Origin: Avena insularis
Lineage: Eukaryota; Streptophyta; Magnoliopsida; Poales; Poaceae
Reading direction: 5' to 3'
DNA length: 64,000 nucleotides
Assembly: GCA_023614405.1 (NCBI GenBank)
Contig: CM042694.1
Coordinates: 115,070,685 to 115,134,684, forward strand
Positions 59,023-64,000 of the stretch are shown piece by piece. Under the pieces are notes generated by a model that searched no databases, was not told the origin of the DNA, and worked only from the letters and a program-made list of their open reading frames with translations. A program made the translations under genes and the position numbers. Each line of letters opens with the position of its first letter. Positions within the stretch are counted from its first letter, which is position 1.

Positions 59023-59918
59023 TGATGTCTATGCACTTCTATTCTTGTAGACAGTTGTCGGGCCTCCAAGTGCAGAGGTTTGTAGAACAGCAGCAAGTTC
59101 TCCCTTAAGTGGATTACCCAAGGTTTATCGAACTCAGGGAGGAAGTGGTCAAAGGTATCCCCTCTCAAGCAATCCTGCAATCAAGATACAAGAAGTCTCT
59201 TGTGTCCCCAACACACCCAATACACTTGTCAGGTGTATAGGTGCACTAGTTCGGCGAAGAGATAGTGAAATACAAGTGGTATGGATATAAGACAACGGTG
59301 CGAGAAAATAGATTGATGGCTTGGAAGAGACTAAAGGCAAACTGAAATAAAGATGAAAGAAAGCAAACATGTAACAGATCTAGTAGCAAACGGTGTATCA
59401 ATGCTTAGAAACAAGGCCTAGGGATCATACTTCCACTAGTGAACACTCTCATATAAATATCTTCTCTTTATGATACTACTCTTAACTACTCTCTGGTTGG
59501 ACACTCTAATCAACGGTAGGGCTATAATAGCACACCTCAAAGTAAGCCTTTCCCATCTAGAAAACCCCACACTGTCACCTTGAGTACTAGATGATTCCAA
59601 CAAACACCACAATTTCATAAAGACGTCTAACTCCAAATATAACTCATAACAAGTATTTGTAATTTTTAGCCTAAGTGCCACCATGGTGTGCATGCTGTCA
59701 CTTTCACACACATGGGGAGAGTAGAGATCTATTAAAGCACTTGAGTAGCAAGGTAGCTCTACTTGATTACAAAGCTCATGATCTCAATAAGATCATGCAT
59801 AGAGAGAGATGAACACATAGCTACCGGTAGAACCCTTAGCCTTGAGAGAGAACTACTCTTTCCTCATCATGGGAATCAACAATGATAATGGAGATGGCGG
59901 TGGAGATCGATGGAGATG
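59023..59918 (-). repeat. 5' LTR of the composite element, partial
   Basis: Matches 45737-46621, the end-proximal (R/U5-like) part of the partner LTR, and stops at GATCGATGGAGATG, exactly before another LTR terminus. Confidence 0.88.
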
Positions 59919-61350
59919 TGATGACCCACAAGTATAGGGAGTGTATCGCAGTATTTTCGAGGGAAGTGAAACCCAATTTATTGATTCGACACAAGGGGAG
60001 CCAAAGAATATTATCAGCCTTAACAACTGAATTGTCAATTCAGCTGCACCTGGAAACAATCTTGCTCACAGCAGTTTATCAGTAGCAACAGTTTTGTAGT
60101 AGGAATAGTAAAGCAGCAGCAGTAGTAAAGCAAAGACAGTAGTAACAAAAGCAGTAAATAGTGGGAATCGAGTGCGGTAGGCATAGGGATGGATGGACGG
60201 GCGTTGCATGGACAAGACAATTCACATAGCAATCAGAACATAGGGCAATTGCAGATAAATAAGATAAAGCATCCATGTACTAGACAATCCTAGGCATGTG
60301 TTCCATATATAGTCATACGTGCTCGCAATGAGAACTTGCACAACATCTTTTGTCCTGCCAGCCCGTTTGCAGCGGGGCCTCTAGGAAACTACTGGCAATT
60401 AAGGTGCTCCTTTTAATAGAGCACCGGAGCAAAGCATTAACACTCCATGAACACATGTGATCCTCACATCAAAGCCTTTCCCTTCCGGTTATCCCGATTT
60501 CTGTCACTTCGGGGCCATAGGTTCCGGACAACGACATGTGTATACAACTTGCAGATAAGACCAAGAACAATACTATCATAATGAATCAATAATACGTTCA
60601 GATCTGAAATCATGGCACTCGGGCCCTAGTGACAAGCATTAAGCACAACAAGTCGCAACAAAGTCATAAAGCACTAATAAAAGATACTAGGCACCATGTC
60701 CTAACAATCTGATGCCATTACATGAATGATCTCATCCAACCCCTACCATCCCCATAGCCTATAGCGGGGGATTACTCACTCATAGATGGGGGAAACATGG
60801 ATGGTCGATGGAGAAGCGATGGTGATGATGATGGCGATGATCTCCTCCAATTCCCCGTCCCGGCAGGGTGCCAGAACGGAGTTTCTGGTGCTGTTTCATG
60901 GAATTTGGTGGTGGCGGCGGAGCAGAACTCCTTCTGGAAAAATGTCAAGCCCCCTGATTTTTTAGGTCAGAAGGCATCTTATAGGCGAAGAGGGAGACCG
61001 AGGGGGTGTCTGGGGTGGCCAGACCACCCCCTGGCGCGGCCAGGCCCAGCCCGCGTGGCCAGGTGGTGTGGCTGGGCCCCAGCCCCACTCCGTCTCATAT
61101 TCTGGCTCCGGGAGTCTTCTGATGAAATAGGATTTTTGGCTTTTGTCCCGTCCAATTCCAATAATATTCATTTTCTGACTTTCCTGGAACCAAAAACAGC
61201 ACAAAACAGGCAGCTGGCACTGTGGCTCTTGTTAATAGGTTAGTCTAAGAAATCATATGAAAAGTACTCCAAAGTGTGGAAAAAACACAAGAAAGTAGAT
61301 AAAACCAAGCATGAAACATCAAAAATTATAGATACATTTTCAATGTATCA
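59919..61350 (-). repeat. LTR of a third subfamily joined to the partial LTR
   Basis: 1432 bp from TGATGACCCACAAGTATAGG to CAATGTATCA in plus coordinates. Its last 470 bases, including the inverted repeat at 61015-61081, are of the common type; its other end is like the LTR at 5116. Five bases before (AGATG) and after (ATCCT) do not match, so it is not a simple solo LTR. Confidence 0.85.
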
Positions 61351-61905
61351 ATCCTCCTGCCGGTTTTCGGGTGATGTTTCTTGCATTCATCCTCCGAGGC
61401 CTTTCTCTCCCCTCCACAAATTCGTGCAAGGGTTGCTTTGTTTTTACGGGATTCAGCTCCATCAGCTGTCTCCCAACTCTATTCTGCACATTGCGTGCTT
61501 CATCACTCTCTACGAGTGCTGGCTCAGTATCAAGCCACATTTCGGCCTCTTCAAGAAGTTGTTTAGCTTGAAGAGGTAGTCGGGGTCGGGGTCTATCATG
61601 TACGATCTTGGTGGTTGCGGTATATTTGTCAATTCCCATGTTCAGTACTTTTAGCCTCAATCTTGTCGAGTCCGTCCAAGGATGGAGGGAGAAGTGGTTT
61701 TACATTCGGGACCAGAAGGCAACCGACGAAAGGTTCAGCCTCGCCCGCTTTGATCCAAATGCCGAACTTAAGAGAAGGAGATCCTGAAACAATGTCGTGA
61801 TGCCAGGCGAAGCGAAAGAAGTAGATGTCTTGTACCGACGGGTACTGGGCCTTCAACTTGTCCGCGGCAAGGAAGTCACAAGCGTAGACTTTATTCGGAA
61901 CAAGA
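61351..61905 (+). pseudogene. gag: Fragment of a Tat-lineage gypsy gag
   Basis: Plus-strand translation in shifting frames gives a typical grass Tat-type gag core: FLAFILRGLSLP, then HKFVQGLLCFYGIQLHQLSP, NSILHIACFITLYECWLSIK, PHFGLFKKLFSL, and further on GEAKEVDVLYRRVLGLQLVR. At least three frameshifts and several stops are present. It starts directly at the LTR edge (61350) and ends where the Harbinger ORF1 begins. The long minus-strand frames over the same bases are shadows. Confidence 0.75.
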
Positions 61906-61906
61906 G

Positions 61907-62923
61907 GTGGAGGAGACACAAGGAAGCACAAAGAAGACAAGAGCCACCAACTATAGCAACAAAGAAGGTGTTGCATTATTCTATGCTTGGATGAATGTGT
62001 CACTCGATGCATCGGTTGGCACCGACCAATCGAAGGACAAGTTTTGGTCTCGTATCAAGTACTACTACAAAAACACCATCACCATGCCAATCACTTGCAC
62101 ACAAGGATCTCTCAGCCACTGGTGGTGAGGTGCCATTCTTGAGCAATGCAACCGGTGGTCCGTTTGTGTTGATCAAGTGAACACCAACCCACCAAGTGGA
62201 GTGCCCATGACGGAGTATGTGCCACTCATCTAAGACCTCTACAAGCAACACAATAAGAAGAATGGTAGCAAAGCTTTCACCTTGCACCATTGCTACAACG
62301 AGCTTGTTGGCAATGAAAAGTGGGTGCAGAGGAATTGGGAGACCACTCCCAGGAGGTCAAGGGTGAGCATCTCCATCGAGGCCAACGATGAGGAATATGA
62401 AGACCCGCACAAGATCCCCGAGGTAAAAACGCTTGCAAATGATAGGAAAAAGAGAGGTGCCCAAGGAGGAGGATACGAGGAAGTACATTGTGATATGGTT
62501 GAGACCAAGAAAGCCTTGGCAACCGAGAGGAGAGATGAGAAGGTGGCAAGGTGGGCCGAGCTCAAGGCCATGGAGGAGGATAAGTGGAAGAAGAATATGG
62601 CCGCCGAGGAGAGGAGGGTTGAACTTGAGGAGGAGAGTATAGCAAAAGTGGAAGAGATCGATGAGCGTGATATCATGTTCATGGACCCAAGCAACATGGA
62701 TGCCATAGTTAGAAAATATTGAGAGCTCACTCGAGCAAAGATCCTTCAAAGATCTTTTGGTGGAGATGCTCATGTCCAAGGAGGTGATAGTGGTGGTGAT
62801 GGTGGTGCTCATGGTGGTGATGGTAGTGGTGGCCGAGGAGGTTCTCATGGTGGTGATGATTGTGTTGTCCTAGGAGGAGGAAGAGGTGTTGGAGGAGACG
62901 ACTTCTTTGGAGATGATGCTTGA
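61907..62923 (+). pseudogene. Harbinger ORF1-type MYB-like protein, decayed
   Basis: The plus strand encodes a MYB/SANT-like DNA-binding protein of the kind that accompanies PIF/Harbinger transposases and is widely annotated as NAM-associated. Segments in order: SNKEGVALFYAWMNVSLDAS, GTDQSKDKFWSRIKYYYKN, SLSHWW, ILEQCNRWSVCVDQV, PMTEYVPLI, DLYKQHNKKNGSKAF, TLHHCYNELVGNEKW, then a Lys/Glu-rich coiled-coil-prone tail (RKAMEE-like, KWKKNMAAEERRVELEEES). A frameshift near 62128, TAA near 62231 and TGA at 62720-62722 break it. Past the last stop the same frame continues through ELTRAKILQRS into an unusual Gly/Asp/His-rich tail ending at 62923. Confidence 0.82.
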
Positions 62924-63332
62924 GTTCTTCGGAGATGGTCCACAATATATGAGGTGATATGTTGGTGACTTTTTTGATCAAACACGGTCAATAGCTTCTT
63001 TTTGGTGACCTTGATCGATGGTGGTGACAGAGTCTACTCTTGAATGAACTCTATGCATGTTTTATTTTGATGTGTTTGATTCGATGAACTATGCCTATGT
63101 ATGTTGTTTAAGTGTTGTGTTGCTTGTGTTTGAATTGTCCATATGTTTGAATTGTCTAAGATGTATGAACGCATATGCGGAGTGCTAGAAAGAAATAGGA
63201 CACAAAAGTTTACTCCTCTAAATTTAGGGGTTCGGTTAGGAACCGCAGATCTTTAGAGGAGTATTTTTACTCCTCCAAGGTTTACTCATCCGTTTACTCC
63301 TCTAAAGTTTAGGGGATCGGTTAGAGATGTCC
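62924..63332 (+). mobile_element. 3' terminal region of the Harbinger element
   Basis: Noncoding. Two direct subterminal repeats of TTTACTCCTCTAAA-TTTAGGGG-TCGGTTAG lie at about 63208-63239 and 63291-63324, with an inverted piece TTTAGAGGAGTA between them (63252). The last 15 bases are the terminal inverted repeat. Such subterminal repeats often bind transposase. Confidence 0.75.
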
Positions 63333-64000
63333 TTAGTTCATGGTGGTGATGAACTAATTTTTTGATGACATCATCATTTTAAAAATGTTAGTGTTTTTAA
63401 TTAAAGACGGTTAAAGGTTAAAGGTATCGTAGTGACCCATTTGCATCCCTAAGCAAACCACTTAAGCCACACGGTCCTAGAGGCCTGAAGTGTTTGACGA
63501 AGAGAAGACGATATAATCGTGAGAAGGATAAGTGCATATTTTTAAGGATGAAACAAAACTAACATCTACATGAACTTTGTTTGCCCGTAGAGTAATCATA
63601 AAACATACTTGGACCTCCAGTACTCATGGTTGAGAACCTTCTCCATTTTTTTATTTTGTTTTTCGGTTCTACACATTTTTATCTAGCTACCTTCATTAAT
63701 TCATATATTTAAATATACGATATAGGACCATCCCAAGAAAATCATTATGCAAATATTTGAACACTTTTGTTTTGGTGTCCCCCCTCTTCTTCAAAATTTG
63801 GCAAAAATAAACTCATGGACAGTTGGAATCGCACGATACCGATTCGTTTCGAAGGCTGTATGACCGCACCCAAAGTCCGTATGGTCCGCTTAGACGTAAA
63901 CGTATTGTACATGTATTCTCACGTGTCTGCGAGAGGCGGAAAGTCGGGAGATATATAGTAGCAGCAGTAAAATTTTAAAACGCAGCATGCAATACACACC
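63333..64000. other. Flanking sequence, nothing recognised
   Basis: Starts with the TTA duplication. AT-rich, without a supported gene or repeat boundary. A 63-codon plus-strand frame at 63767-63958 is probably chance. Confidence 0.45.

Larger units (their letters stand above)
45737..61350 (-). mobile_element. Sabrina relative with 201-residue ORF, composite
   Basis: Minus-strand element with 3' LTR 45737-47140, polypurine-like AAGCTTGGGGATGT next to it, a shared 3' module (47141-49086 and 57242-58060), a short acidic ORF (58241-58846), primer site (58995-59012) and the start of a 5' LTR (59023-59918). It is split by the complete element 49087-57236. Its 5' LTR is replaced after 59918 by a different LTR. 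No RT or integrase. Flanks GTGTC and ATCCT do not match, so one end is secondarily altered. Confidence 0.8.
37988..63332 (+). mobile_element. PIF/Harbinger element filled by nested retroelements
   Basis: Left end GGGCATCTCTAACTGACGAG (37988) and right end CGGTTAGAGATGTCC (to 63332) are inverted repeats (12 of the first 13 bases pair) and both are flanked by TTA (37985-37987, 63333-63335), the PIF/Harbinger target duplication. The Harbinger MYB-like ORF1 lies close to the right end. About 24 kb between 38.03 and 61.9 kb is later retrotransposon sequence. The DDE transposase gene was not found, so it is lost or was never present. The pairing of the two ends is inferred. Confidence 0.7.

Noticed and set aside
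39605..61355. Target duplication GTTCT / ATCCT around the whole Sabrina-like stack
   Set aside because: Only three of five bases agree and the outer ends belong to elements in opposite orientation.
59914..61355. 59919-61350 as a simple solo LTR
   Set aside because: Flanks AGATG and ATCCT differ and the interrupted LTR does not resume on the right side.
61340..62012. Minus-strand frames of 106 and 127 codons as an unknown gene
   Set aside because: The plus strand of the same bases gives recognisable Tat-type gag in shifting frames, so these are shadows.
62293..62730. Ser-rich 145-codon minus-strand frame
   Set aside because: Shadow of the Lys/Glu-rich ORF1 coding strand (AAG/GAG codons read as CTT/CTC).

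Overview
This 64-kb window is plant nuclear DNA, almost certainly from a Triticeae grass (wheat, barley, rye or a wild relative). The evidence is the mix of repeats: Athila-lineage Ty3/gypsy LTR elements whose LTRs start TGATAC and whose primer-binding sites match tRNA-Asp, Angela/BARE-like Ty1/copia LTRs with tRNA-Met primer sites, Stowaway MITEs, and a PIF/Harbinger element with a TTA target duplication. There is no bacterial gene organisation, no CRISPR array, and no rRNA or tRNA gene that I can support.

Layout. (1) 1-8240: the right part of a minus-strand Athila-like element with a decayed gag-protease-RT-RNaseH-integrase polyprotein and its 5' LTR (5116-6609), sitting next to the remnant of another LTR element that ends at 8240. 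(2) About 8.2-25.2 kb: a low-copy island holding one convincing intact gene, a PHT4;6-like MFS anion/phosphate transporter (15772-17097, minus, with a 5'-leader intron), an N-terminally truncated mTERF gene (22186-22713, minus), two Stowaway MITEs, a copia solo LTR (24093-24411, duplication AGATG), and several degraded copies of a block that also borders the mTERF fragment. (3) 25228-36356: a minus-strand Angela/BARE-like copia element with both LTRs and duplication ACAAT, inserted into one of those repeat units. It carries only a gag-like ORF and contains a truncated opposite-strand copia and a piece of an Athila LTR. (4) 36357-37987: two more repeat units. (5) 37988-63332: a PIF/Harbinger shell (TIRs GGGCATCTCTAAC / GTTAGAGATGTCC, duplication TTA) that has been filled by a Tat-lineage gypsy element, then a plus-strand Sabrina-like element, then a minus-strand relative, then a complete minus-strand Sabrina-like element (49087-57236, duplication CCAAG).

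How the parts relate. The nested region is a time series of insertions, deletions and recombination. The Sabrina-like copies are non-autonomous: they encode gag plus a protease-like domain (one intact 646-residue ORF) or an unrelated 201-residue acidic ORF, but no RT or integrase, so they must borrow these from an autonomous relative. The LTRs are mosaic: they share the first few hundred bases, including a GC-rich inverted repeat just upstream of a TATA-like box, but differ in the rest.

I found no convincing undescribed defence, biosynthetic or regulatory system. The items most worth checking are the mosaic LTRs with swapped coding modules, the conserved GC-rich hairpin, the decayed mTERF-associated array, and the long upstream ORF in the transporter leader. 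Family names (Sabrina, Angela, Athila, Tat) come from recalled sequence character and were not confirmed by a database search.
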